The notes under the pieces are model-generated. The model was given only the letters and a program-made list of their open reading frames with translations, made no database searches and was not told the DNA's origin. The position numbers and the translations under genes were made by a program. From Lientehia sp934351765 (GTDB lineage: Bacteria; Bacillota; Clostridia; Lachnospirales; Lachnospiraceae), in the NCBI RefSeq assembly GCF_052118925.1, contig NZ_JBQKGG010000013.1:1-64000 (forward strand): a stretch of 64,000 nucleotides of DNA, given 5' to 3'. This document shows, piece by piece, positions 1 through 7,895 of this stretch (position 1 is the first letter of the stretch; each line of letters begins with the position of its first letter).

Positions 1-115
1 AGCCTATAATGTATGCAATCTCTTTAAAGGTACGATGTTCTTTCAGTCCCTTCTGAATTTCATGCCTGTCATCCCAAGTTAAATGTGTCCCCTTTTTCCT
101 TTCTTCTTTCGGCAT
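1..115 (-). CDS. IS30-type transposase, N-terminal fragment at window edge
   Basis: Only the first 38 codons are in the window; the gene runs off the left edge. The residues visible (start MPKEERKKGTHLTWDDRHEI, then a helix-turn-helix-like stretch with FKEIAYIIG) match the N-terminal DNA-binding region typical of IS30-family transposases in Lachnospiraceae. The start ATG at 115 follows an AGGAGG ribosome site at 120-125 (minus strand), 4 bases away, which is itself folded in a hairpin (see the 120-136 entry). The catalytic DDE domain and the element ends are not visible, so family assignment rests on the N-terminus only. Confidence 0.7.
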   Translation of the reverse strand, partial: MPKEERKKGTHLTWDDRHEIQKGLKEHRTFKEIAYIIG

Positions 116-119
116 AGGA

Positions 120-136
120 CCTCCTTCTGCAGGAGG
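120..136 (-). promoter_or_regulatory. Hairpin masking the ribosome site of the IS30-type transposase
   Basis: On the minus strand CCTCCT (136-131), a 5-base loop and AGGAGG (125-120) form a perfect 6-bp stem in which the AGGAGG is the transposase ribosome site. Masking the site when read-through transcripts enter an element from outside is a known way insertion sequences limit transposase production. The pairing is seen directly; the role is inferred. Confidence 0.5.
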
Positions 137-196
137 ATACCTATTCAGTATACCATTGCATGACTAACTTATGGTTTCTATACCCAAATCAGATTT

Positions 197-1331
197 TTAA
201 AATTCATTCAACGTGCTATAATCGGCAGGACCATTGAATTTCGGATAATCACCAGCCTGCGCAAATGCTTCTCCCAGCAATTCTGCCACCGTGCCATTTG
301 CAAATTCTTCTTCTGTCTTTTCACCGGCTGTACCTGCGTTTTTCGTTATTCCGCACGCTCCGAAGAAGCAGTTTGTATCAGCAATCGTACTGCCCCCCCC
401 ACAGGTTGCCCGCAAAAACACCGGTTTCCTGGGGCACAGCATTTCCCACGGTAGAAAGCGTCGCCTGATACACATAGCAATTTTGAATGGTCAATGTTGA
501 AGCCGTAATCTCTCCAGCAAAACCGCCCGAAAAACTTGTTCCCTGACTATCATCAGTTTCAGAAATCACAGTACAGTTTGCAACATAGCCGTTTGTAAAT
601 TTAGAATTGCCGACTCCATAGTCAGGGTCATCGTCCACTTCACCGACAAAACCACCGCCGTAAGCCATAGTTCTAATTTGGTTGTTTTCGGCAGCGCACT
701 TTTCAAATGTTCCGCCGGTGGAATAACCCACAATGCTTCCTGCACAGTTATTATTGTTGTTGCGTCTGCTCTCCAGAGAAGAATTCACAACCGAGCAGTT
801 TTTGATGGATGAACCATAGCACAAACCTGCAATACCGCCCACATAACTGTAGTTATTTTGACCGATTGCCACAAAGTTTGCGTTTTTTACATGAAGATTG
901 TGAACCGAGCCGAAAGCGACCCATCCGAAAATGCCCGCCGTAGCAAAACCGTCCGGGTCTACTTTTCCGGTAGAAACCGGATTTGTTATGCTGTGACCGT
1001 CACCATCATAGTTTCCCGCAAAATAGTAACTCCCGAAATAACCAATCGGTTCCCACGATACCCCTGTCAGGTCAATATCAGCAGTTTGCCTGAAGTAATA
1101 GCCATAGCAGTTTCCAATACCTGCGGCCTCAGTATCAAACGTTTCTGCATTACCAGAGTTCAGAAACTCTGCCAAAGCAATCAAATCCTCTTGTGAAGTA
1201 ATCAGCCACGGGTCTTCCTGTGTACCTGTCCCACCACCAAACGATGGCGCTTCTGCTGCAAATGCCGATACAGGAACAAGCGTAAGCACAAGACACAGCG
1301 TAAGCAGAAGGTTTAGAAGTTTTTTCTTCAT
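197..1331 (-). pseudogene. GLUG-repeat secreted surface protein, frameshifted at a G8 tract
   Basis: The ATG at 1331 is chosen because GGGAGG lies 8 bases upstream. The product starts with a classic Sec signal peptide (KKK, then LLNLLLTLCLVLTLVPVSAFA) followed by GLUG-type repeats, as in adhesin-like surface proteins (YYFRQTADIDLTG, GYFGSYYFAGNYDGDG, repeated GG..A). In the given sequence it stops at 378 (317 aa). The tail CFFGACGITKNAGTAGEKTEEEF, normal for GLUG proteins, lies in another frame ending at 197. The frames meet at eight Gs (393-400 on plus). With seven Gs the reading is continuous and gives 377 aa. It is either a phase-variable gene in the OFF state, a decayed gene or a sequencing error. 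No cell-wall anchor motif is visible at the C-terminus. Confidence 0.75.
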
Positions 1332-1356
1332 TTTCATTCCTCCCAGAATCATTTCT

Positions 1357-1388
1357 GTCCGCTACTTACTTTCTCCGACAGCGGACAT
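1357..1388 (-). promoter_or_regulatory. Leader hairpin upstream of the GLUG protein gene
   Basis: TGTCCGCT (1357-1364) and AGCGGACA (1381-1388) form a perfect 8-bp stem with a 16-base loop, ending about 20 bases upstream of the GGGAGG ribosome site of the minus-strand gene. It has no T-run, so it is more likely a leader structure or protein site than a terminator. Function is unknown. Confidence 0.35.
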
Positions 1389-1792
1389 GCCGGAGAAGCT
1401 AGAAGGTTTAACCGGAAAGATCGATCTGCCGGTCGTGGTTAGGACTTCCATATCAAACCACCGTTCTTCCGGCAAACGCAAAAAGGATATCATTCCTCTT
1501 ACCCTATAGATATACAACCGTATTATGGCAGATTTTTTCCAAAATCTCGAGTAGTTTTTAGACTATTACTCTCCTCTTTTTCTTAGAGCATTGGCTTCTT
1601 CCATTCCTCACAGGACTTTATGTAGTGCTTGAATTTTGCTTTATCTTTCGCTTATAATCAACTGTATAATAATGGTAAATCTTTTTTTCTTTATTCTGTT
1701 AACCCGGAAGAGAATTTCCATTAATCCTGCTGGTTTTTCTTCCTGTTTTTACATATACTTCACCATAGGACGCCTTACAGAAGGAGGTACTC
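1389..1792. other. Intergenic gap with divergent control region
   Basis: This AT-rich gap separates the minus-strand GLUG gene from the plus-strand DUF885 gene. I see no further coding potential beyond short shadow frames. It holds a plausible plus-strand promoter at 1629-1658 (separate entry). I could not identify a convincing minus-strand promoter for the GLUG gene, although a palindromic AGATCGATCT occurs around 1417-1426. Confidence 0.5.
1629..1658 (+). promoter_or_regulatory. Candidate sigma-A promoter of the DUF885 lipoprotein gene
   Basis: TTGAAT (1629-1634), an 18-base spacer and a perfect TATAAT (1653-1658) lie about 135 bases upstream of the DUF885 start codon. Confidence 0.5.
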
Positions 1793-3646
1793 ATGAAAAA
1801 ACGAACCACAAGACTTCTTGCCCTGTTTCTTGCACTGCTCCTGATGGTCAGCGGCTGCACGCTGCCTGTTAAGCTTACAAATGGCAGAAATCCTTTCCGA
1901 TCGGAGACCCCCTCCGCTACCGCTCCATCCGGCAGTCAGAATGAGAGCCAGCCTCCGTCTGCGGACGCTCAGAAAACCCGGGATCAGTTTTCCAAGCTCT
2001 GTAAGGAGCTTTTTGAGGATGAAGTCACCTCTGACATGATCACGCTTCACTATTCCCTGGCGTATCCGGAAAATTACGGAATCACCGATTACGATGTGGC
2101 TCTTCCTGTGTTAAGTCTGGAGGAAGAGGACGATGTAACCAGCGAAGAGGATGATCTGTTTGACCGGCTGGATGCCATCGACCGGAACGATCTTACTGAG
2201 GATCAGAAGCTTACCTATGATGTGCTGATGGATTATCTGGAAACGGCGCTCGAAGGCTCCGATTATTACTATTATCAGGAAGCATTTTCTCCGATCACCG
2301 GTTTTCAGAGTAATTTTTCTGTCACCATGGCCGAATATACCTTCCGCCGCGAACAGGATGTAACCGATTATCTGAAACTTCTGACGCTCGTTCCCGACTA
2401 TGTGGATTCCCTGATCCAGTTCGAAAAAGAACGGGCGAAGCAAGGCTTCGTCATGCCGGATTCCTCGATTGATGAGGTCGTGGATGCGATCGAAGCATTC
2501 CTGACCTCCAGTGAAGAAAACATTTATCTTTCGTCCTTCACGGAGCGTCTGAACAGCCTGAACGCTCTTTCCGAGGATCAGAAGGCAAAGTACACAGCAC
2601 AGAATGAAGAGCTGGTAAACACCAGGGTCCTTCCCTGCTACCGTTCCATTATCTCCTGCCTGAAGGAAATCCGCAGCACAGGAAATACAAACAGCGGTCT
2701 CTGCCAGATTGAAGGCGGAGAAGGATATTATGAATGGCTGATCAAAAGCATGGTCGGCTCCGGCCACACACCGGAGGAACTGACTGCGCTGATCGAAGAC
2801 CGGATCAGTACCGAAATTCTGAAGATGCAGCTCCTGTTTAAGAAAAATCCGGAACTGATGGATCAGTTTGACGGAACGATTCCTGAGAACCGGACTCCCC
2901 AGGAGATCATCGAAGATCTGAAAGAAGCCATGAAGGCAGATTATCCGGAGCTTCCCGTGGATGCTTCCTACCAGATCAAGTATGTGCCGGATTACATGGC
3001 TGACCTGACCAGCCCTGCGTTCTACATGATTCCTCCCATTGATGCGCTATCAGAAAATACCATCTACATCAACGAGAGCCAGACCGATGAGAGCAGCCTG
3101 TTTTCCACGCTGGCTCACGAAAGCTACCCCGGTCATCTTTACCAGATCGTTTACGCATCCGCCACCATCACCGAACCGCTGCGGAAGATTCTGGATTATG
3201 AGGGCTACAGCGAAGGCTGGGGACTTTATGTGGAGCATGAATCCTATGCCATGAACAACCAGCTCACTGACCGTTCCGCCGATCTGGCAGAGCTTTACCG
3301 GATCAACTCCTCCATCACCCTCGCCGTTCATGCGCTTGCCGATTTAAAGATCCATTACGAAGGCTGCGGCACCGATGAGATTGCGGAGCTGATCGATACC
3401 TACTTCGGTGATCAGGGCGAAGAGTTCGTTCAAAGTTTTTATAACACCATCGTCAGCGAACCCGCCTATTACCTCAAGTATTATGTGGGCTACCTGGAAT
3501 TCATACTCCTGCGCGAAAAAGCCGAAGCCGCCCTGGAAAGCAGCTTCGACCTGAAAGAATTCCATACCTTTATTCTGAATATGGGCACCTGCTCCTTCAC
3601 CACACTGAATGAGTATCTTGATCAGTGGCTGGAAGAGCAGAAGTAG
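1793..3646 (+). CDS. DUF885 family lipoprotein, predicted zinc peptidase-like
   Basis: A 617-aa product with a lipoprotein signal (KKRTTRLLALFLALLLMVSGC; lipobox VSGC near residue 22), so it is probably tethered outside the membrane. The ribosome site AAGGAGG sits 5 bases before the ATG. The body is the DUF885 fold. In the second half LAHESYPGHLYQ gives the HExxxGH zinc-binding pattern and EGWGLYVEHE about 35 residues later supplies the third acidic ligand, an arrangement shared with gluzincin-like peptidases. A linker rich in S, P and E follows the lipobox. Substrate is unknown; family members are only loosely annotated as peptidases. It is a single-gene unit with its own promoter and a strong downstream terminator. 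Confidence 0.85.
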   Translation: MKKRTTRLLALFLALLLMVSGCTLPVKLTNGRNPFRSETPSATAPSGSQNESQPPSADAQKTRDQFSKLCKELFEDEVTSDMITLHYSLAYPENYGITDYDVALPVLSLEEEDDVTSEEDDLFDRLDAIDRNDLTEDQKLTYDVLMDYLETALEGSDYYYYQEAFSPITGFQSNFSVTMAEYTFRREQDVTDYLKLLTLVPDYVDSLIQFEKERAKQGFVMPDSSIDEVVDAIEAFLTSSEENIYLSSFTERLNSLNALSEDQKAKYTAQNEELVNTRVLPCYRSIISCLKEIRSTGNTNSGLCQIEGGEGYYEWLIKSMVGSGHTPEELTALIEDRISTEILKMQLLFKKNPELMDQFDGTIPENRTPQEIIEDLKEAMKADYPELPVDASYQIKYVPDYMADLTSPAFYMIPPIDALSENTIYINESQTDESSLFSTLAHESYPGHLYQIVYASATITEPLRKILDYEGYSEGWGLYVEHESYAMNNQLTDRSADLAELYRINSSITLAVHALADLKIHYEGCGTDEIAELIDTYFGDQGEEFVQSFYNTIVSEPAYYLKYYVGYLEFILLREKAEAALESSFDLKEFHTFILNMGTCSFTTLNEYLDQWLEEQK

Positions 3647-3661
3647 GATGCTCCGAAACAG

Positions 3662-3740
3662 CGAAATAGCGGAACCCCCATACAACTGCTGAAAACGGTA
3701 TCGGCCGTTGTGTTGGAGTTCCGTTATTTCGTTCTATTTT
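3662..3740 (+). terminator. Long-stem terminator after the DUF885 gene
   Basis: CGAAATAGCGGAAC at 3662-3675 pairs with GTTCCGTTATTTCG at 3718-3731. Further pairing inside includes CAAC with GTTG. A T-rich tract follows. The stem has a G-U pair and a bulge. Confidence 0.65.
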
Positions 3741-3896
3741 ACGCAGAAATCTATTTATTTATATATTTTATTCTATAATATTTTCTATTTATTTTCTTTT
3801 ATAAATTTATAAGTTATTTTATTTTGCATTTTTCTATTGACAGATTTTTTTATTTTGATATTCTATTAGTATAAAATAGAAAGGAGGACATTCCAA

Positions 3897-3932
3897 TGGA
3901 ACTAATCAACCATGTCCATGTCAAAACATAAT
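3897..3932 (+). CDS. Candidate 11-residue peptide ORF
   Basis: ATG at 3897 follows AAAGGAGG with an 8-base spacer, a near-ideal ribosome site. The peptide reads MELINHVHVKT. The strong translation signal on so short a frame suggests a leader peptide or signalling peptide; no family is recognised and it could be chance. Confidence 0.3.
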
Positions 3933-3955
3933 TATCTACATGAAAGGAGTTTTTT

Positions 3956-4027
3956 ATGAAGAAAAGATTTTTTTGATTTTATGTCTTGCAAATAGTGCTC
4001 ATTTTCGTCAGAGTATGATTTGGTGAT
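3956..4027 (+). pseudogene. Small signal-peptide-like ORF interrupted at a T7 tract
   Basis: ATG at 3956 follows AAAGGAG but the frame closes after MKKRFF at 3976. The break lies at seven Ts (3968-3974). With eight Ts it would read MKKRFF then LILCLANSAHFRQSMIW, a basic-hydrophobic, signal-like 23-mer ending just before the lipoprotein gene. It may be a broken small peptide, the decayed start of a lipoprotein, or a base-call error. Confidence 0.3.
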
Positions 4028-4032
4028 AAAAT

Positions 4033-5294
4033 ATGTATATTAAAAAATGGATTTGCTTTTTGGGAATCATATATTCCGCAGTAATTTTATCTGGATGTTC
4101 CTCAAATAAATCATCTATGTCTCACACAAACTCTCCTGAAAGCAATCAAACTGAATCAGATAGCATAGAATCCTCAGCTGATTCCAATCAGGATACCTGG
4201 GATATAAATCTTCGCAGCAGCAGACGGTCTTTAAAACAACTTGAAAATGGAGAGTCTCAAATTCAGAACTTCTGTTCAGAAGAAATTCTTGTATCTTCAG
4301 AAAATGAATTACCGAAACAGTACAAGCTGCTTGATTATGATGAACATTCTATTTTCTGTTCCGTTTCTTCGGACGATTCTGATGAAATCGTTTATCAGAA
4401 AATCAATCGAGAAACTCTTCAAATTCAATCCATACTGTGTGAAGAAAAATTTCCCTATCTTCTTGATGAAGTCATTATCGCCGGAAGGCTCTATCTTGTT
4501 TCAGCTTCACCAACAGATTCCGATCTTCCCTGGCTCGTCTGCGTCTGCCGAATTGATTCCTCTGGAAAAAGCCATGAGATATACTCCGTACGAACGACAT
4601 CAATCCCACAGGTATGGCATAATGAATCCGACATTTTTATTACAGCCGACACCGAAGATTTTACCAGCCTCTCATTTGTAGAGCAGCTTGATCCGCTAAA
4701 ATCACTGGAAAACTTTAAAGTAGTTGCCCGGACCGCTCATTCTCAAAACAAAGACGGCACCATTACCGGAGATTATATTCTTTACAGCGGAGGCAGTAAT
4801 GATGCCATTTATCTGGAACATGAACAACTGAATGGCGACCATCCAGAAGATCAGCCGGATGTCCAAATCGTCCGTTATCAAGACGACGGGCTTGGAAAAA
4901 GCTCAAGTTTTGGAATTAAAAACGGGCTTTCCCACTATGTTAGCGGAAACCTGGATTATCTATTTTTATCTCTATACAAAAACAAACTGGAAGATATTCA
5001 AAACGGTGATAACAGCGGGATTCTGATTGATCTGACTTCCCTGGATATCTGGGAATTACCGGAGACTTCCGCCGGATTTGAAATTTATCACGCACTCTGG
5101 CCAGATTGTCAGGCTGCTGTTTTTCAAAATTCCCGAAACAACTATCTCGTCAACTTAGAAAAAAAGAATTTCTTTCCTGGGAAAACAATGGAAACGGACT
5201 TTTCATCAGCCACGGAACTACAATCGGATGGTTTGAACAAACAAAAAACTCCGTCACATTTCGGGAATTGAATCTTGAATGTCTTACCTGGTAA
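4033..5294 (+). pseudogene. Lipoprotein of unknown function, frameshifted at an A7 tract
   Basis: The product starts MYIKKWICFLGIIYSAVILSGC, a lipoprotein signal with lipobox LSGC, then a Ser/Asn/Glu-rich linker. The rest alternates short beta-like segments (for example SIPQVWHNESDIFITADTED and GDYILYSGGSNDAIYL), suggesting a propeller-type extracytoplasmic domain. No known family is recognised. In the given frame it ends at 5271 with an unlikely tail (KTPSHFGN). One additional A in the A7 run at 5159-5165 would join it to a natural-looking end (ENNGNGLFISHGTTIGWFEQ... ending ECLTW at 5294), giving 420 aa. The ribosome site is weak (GGTGAT), and the gene is more AT-rich than its neighbours, hinting at transfer. 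Confidence 0.6.
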
Positions 5295-5475
5295 ATCATA
5301 AGGTGCGGTTTTACCCTCTTGTCCGCATCGCTCTTATTTCCGTGTTTTACTTTGCTTTAATCCAGACGGCAGCAAAGCAGGCTATTTCGGACTGCAGCTT
5401 CCCCGCACGTTCCAGCGGTGACTTCCAATCGGAACCGCCTGAAATGTGTGAGTGGAGCCGCATTTATACTTCCTT

Positions 5476-7734
5476 TTACCGGCCGCCCATTGTCCGCACA
5501 CTGGTCTCGGCCCCGGTCTCATCTGCCACGGTTACACTTCCGCTCACGGTAATTTCTCCCAGCTTTTCTTCTCCGCTGTAAAGGGACACCACGGTTCCGT
5601 CATCCAGCTCCGGCGCGGATACCTGAATGCTTGCGTAAGCTTTCGCCGGCGTAAAGGACGCAATCACCGCTTCGTCGGCCGTCCAGAGGGACACTTCCGT
5701 TCCGGCCTCCTGCTGCTCCGAATATACCACCGTGATGGTATTCTGACCGGAATCCTCACTGGGATTCTGGAGCATCCCGGTGCTTCCGGCCAGGAATAGC
5801 AGGCCGCCGTCGATGCGGCATTCTCCACTATAATCCAGCGAACCGTTTCCGTCTCCGGTGGGGCCGCTCACATAGACCTCGCCCCCGGTCATTACTATAT
5901 CTCCGTTGGAATCCAGTCCGTCGCCGGACGCATTGATCTGAAGAATTCCGCCGCTGACGGACACCAGAACTGCACCGGCATCGCCCGCCGCATTGATTCC
6001 GTCATCGGAAGCAGTCAGCGTCACACTTCCTCCTGTTACATCGATTTCCGTTCCCTCTAACCCTTCATAGCAGGTGGTGATCTCCATCTCGCCGCCGTTT
6101 ACGGTCAGCGTTCCGTCGGCATGTGCACCGTCGTCTCCCGTTGCCATGGTGAAGGCTCCGCCGCTGACGGTTAGATCTCCATTGGAGTGGAGCGAATCAT
6201 CGGCACAGTTCAGCTCATAGGTTCCGCCGCTGATGGATAACAACAGTCTTGCTTTCAGTCCTTTCCGGCTCACAGAATCCGTCACATCATCAGCATCGTC
6301 AAGGATATCGTCATCACTCTCATCCGCATTGCTTCCGCTGTCTGAATTTCCGTCATTCTGACCGGGCGGAGTCATATCTCCCATGTCCGGCGGCGTTTCT
6401 CCGTCCGCAAAGGTTCCGTCTTCCATGTCCGGCGGCGTCATATCTCCCATGTCCGGCATGGTTTCCCCATCGGCAAGCGTTCCATTCTCCATGTCCGGCG
6501 GCGTTTCCCGCTCCTCGCCGGAACTGTTTGTATCTCCGTTTCCGGGTCCGCCTCCATGTCCGGTGGCGGCTCCGTTCTCTGGAACTCCGCCATTTCCTCC
6601 GGAGGCTCCATTCCCGGGTGCTCCATTCCCGGGTGCTCCACTATTTCCGGCGCCGGCTCCGTTCTCTGGAACTCCGCCATTTCCTCCGGGTACTCCGTTT
6701 CCCGGCGCTCCGCCATTTCCTCCGGGCGCTCCGTTCCCCGGCGCTCCGCCATTTCCGGGCATACCGCCCATTTCTTCGTTATGGATTCTTCCGTTTTCGC
6801 TTCCGCCTCCGGTCGTCACCTGATAGCTTCCGCCTTCCGTCAGCAAAAGCGTCTCTGCCTGGAATCCGTCCTCCTGGGCATCGATCACAAAGGTTCCGTC
6901 GACGACATAGATCCAACCGCAGTCGTCATCCTCATCATTAAAGGATTGGATCCCGTCGGACTGACTGGTAACATTGTACGTTCCTCCGAGAATGATCACC
7001 GAATCCTTGCCGCGGATCCCGTCCCCCACGCTGTTGACCGTGACGGTTCCGCCTGCCAGGATCAGACTGTCCTTGGCATTGATCCCATAGTTGCAGTTTG
7101 CGTTGACAGTAAGGTTTCCGTTTCCGTTGATGACCAGGTTATTCTTGGCATAAAGCGCCGCGTTCGGTTCTTCCTTGGACGCATCATCATAAACGTACCC
7201 GGTGCCGTCGGTCAGGACATTTTCGCTTCCCTCCGCCAGCGTCACCGTGATGGTCTGTGCCAGGATCCCATCGATGGGTGCACTGTCCTCGCAGGTGATG
7301 GTCACGCCGTCCAGGATCAGCCGTACATCCGTTTTCTTATCCGTATTCACTACGATCTGTCCGTTTAAGGTTCCGCGGAACAGATAGGTACCGCCCTTTA
7401 CGACCGTCACCGTATTCCCGTCAATCTGGACGCCGCTTCCGGATTCCTCTGCGGTATCTCCCTCCAGCGTCACAACGGAATCCACCTCATCCTCCGACCA
7501 GCTGTCGTCTATGCTCTCTGCTTCCTCTGCTGCGGCCTCGATCACCGACTGATCCACCGTCTGCCCGGTTTCCCCGCTGCTTTCCGCATCTGCCGTCTGC
7601 CCGGACTCTCCCTGGACTGTGTTTGCTGTCTGCCCGGACTCTCCCTGGGCTGTATCTGCCGTCTGGCAGCCTGCCGCCGTCACAAGAAGTATCCCTGTCA
7701 TGACCACCGCTGCCGCCTGTCTGATTTTCTTCAT
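5476..7734 (-). CDS. Cthe_2159-type (DUF4353) beta-helix carbohydrate-binding lipoprotein
   Basis: A 752-aa lipoprotein: signal with lipobox TAAGC, then three tandem GQTA...GES repeats. Repeating beta-helix rungs follow (IDGNTVTVVKGGTYLFRGTLNGQIVVNTD; NLVINGNGNLTVNANCNYGINAKDSLILAGG; GDGIRGKDSVIILGGTYNVTSQSDGIQS). This is the Cthe_2159 fold; the Clostridium thermocellum founder binds acidic polysaccharide such as polygalacturonate. The helix is split by a long low-complexity tract (about residues 320-470) of GNGGAPGNGAPGG- and TPPDMGD-type units, and resumes with LLLSISGGTYELNCADDSLHSNGDLTVSGG. Lipid-anchored glycan binding at the cell surface is the likely role. The start has an AGGAGG site masked by a 13-bp leader stem (7741-7822). 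Confidence 0.85.
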   Translation of the reverse strand: MKKIRQAAAVVMTGILLVTAAGCQTADTAQGESGQTANTVQGESGQTADAESSGETGQTVDQSVIEAAAEEAESIDDSWSEDEVDSVVTLEGDTAEESGSGVQIDGNTVTVVKGGTYLFRGTLNGQIVVNTDKKTDVRLILDGVTITCEDSAPIDGILAQTITVTLAEGSENVLTDGTGYVYDDASKEEPNAALYAKNNLVINGNGNLTVNANCNYGINAKDSLILAGGTVTVNSVGDGIRGKDSVIILGGTYNVTSQSDGIQSFNDEDDDCGWIYVVDGTFVIDAQEDGFQAETLLLTEGGSYQVTTGGGSENGRIHNEEMGGMPGNGGAPGNGAPGGNGGAPGNGVPGGNGGVPENGAGAGNSGAPGNGAPGNGASGGNGGVPENGAATGHGGGPGNGDTNSSGEERETPPDMENGTLADGETMPDMGDMTPPDMEDGTFADGETPPDMGDMTPPGQNDGNSDSGSNADESDDDILDDADDVTDSVSRKGLKARLLLSISGGTYELNCADDSLHSNGDLTVSGGAFTMATGDDGAHADGTLTVNGGEMEITTCYEGLEGTEIDVTGGSVTLTASDDGINAAGDAGAVLVSVSGGILQINASGDGLDSNGDIVMTGGEVYVSGPTGDGNGSLDYSGECRIDGGLLFLAGSTGMLQNPSEDSGQNTITVVYSEQQEAGTEVSLWTADEAVIASFTPAKAYASIQVSAPELDDGTVVSLYSGEEKLGEITVSGSVTVADETGAETSVRTMGGR
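6430..6790 (-). repeat. Gly/Pro/Asn-rich coding tandem repeat tract
   Basis: Within the Cthe_2159-type gene, units encoding GAPGNG, GAPGGNG and GVPENG alternate for about 100 residues, followed by PPDMEDG and PPDMGDM units. The DNA repeats are near-identical, so length changes by slippage or recombination are likely between strains. Confidence 0.7.
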
Positions 7735-7740
7735 AAAAAA

Positions 7741-7822
7741 CCTCCTGTATGATTCTCGTCAGATCCTTTGCACCGGAAACACCATGCCCCGGTTTCTTCT
7801 GATGGGAACATCATACAGGAGG
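7741..7822 (-). promoter_or_regulatory. Leader with 13-bp stem masking a ribosome site
   Basis: On the minus strand CCTCCTGTATGAT (7822-7810) is the exact complement of ATCATACAGGAGG (7753-7741). The second arm contains the ribosome site of the Cthe_2159-type gene. The enclosed 56 bases can fold further (ACCGG with CCGGT). This is translational control architecture; I do not recognise it as a named riboswitch class. Confidence 0.55.
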
Positions 7823-7895
7823 AAGCTTAAATTTCTCTGAAACTCAACTCTGTTTTATAATCTCTGTTTTATAACGCCGGCAGCCCCGGCATTCT

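Larger units (their letters stand above)
3741..4032. other. AT-rich intergenic region with two very short ORFs
   Basis: This tract is much more AT-rich than its neighbours. It contains TTGACA at 3837-3842 with TATTCT 16 bases downstream, then two short ORFs with strong ribosome sites (separate entries). No terminator separates them from the lipoprotein gene at 4033, so they may share a transcript. Confidence 0.4.

Noticed and set aside
1389..1480. c-di-GMP riboswitch upstream of the GLUG gene
   Set aside because: The conserved GEMM blocks are absent on the minus strand; only a simple hairpin is seen.
6249..7368. Long plus-strand frames rich in Arg, His, Pro or Ser opposite the Cthe_2159-type gene
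   Set aside because: They are antisense shadows of the low-complexity repeat region and have no start signals.
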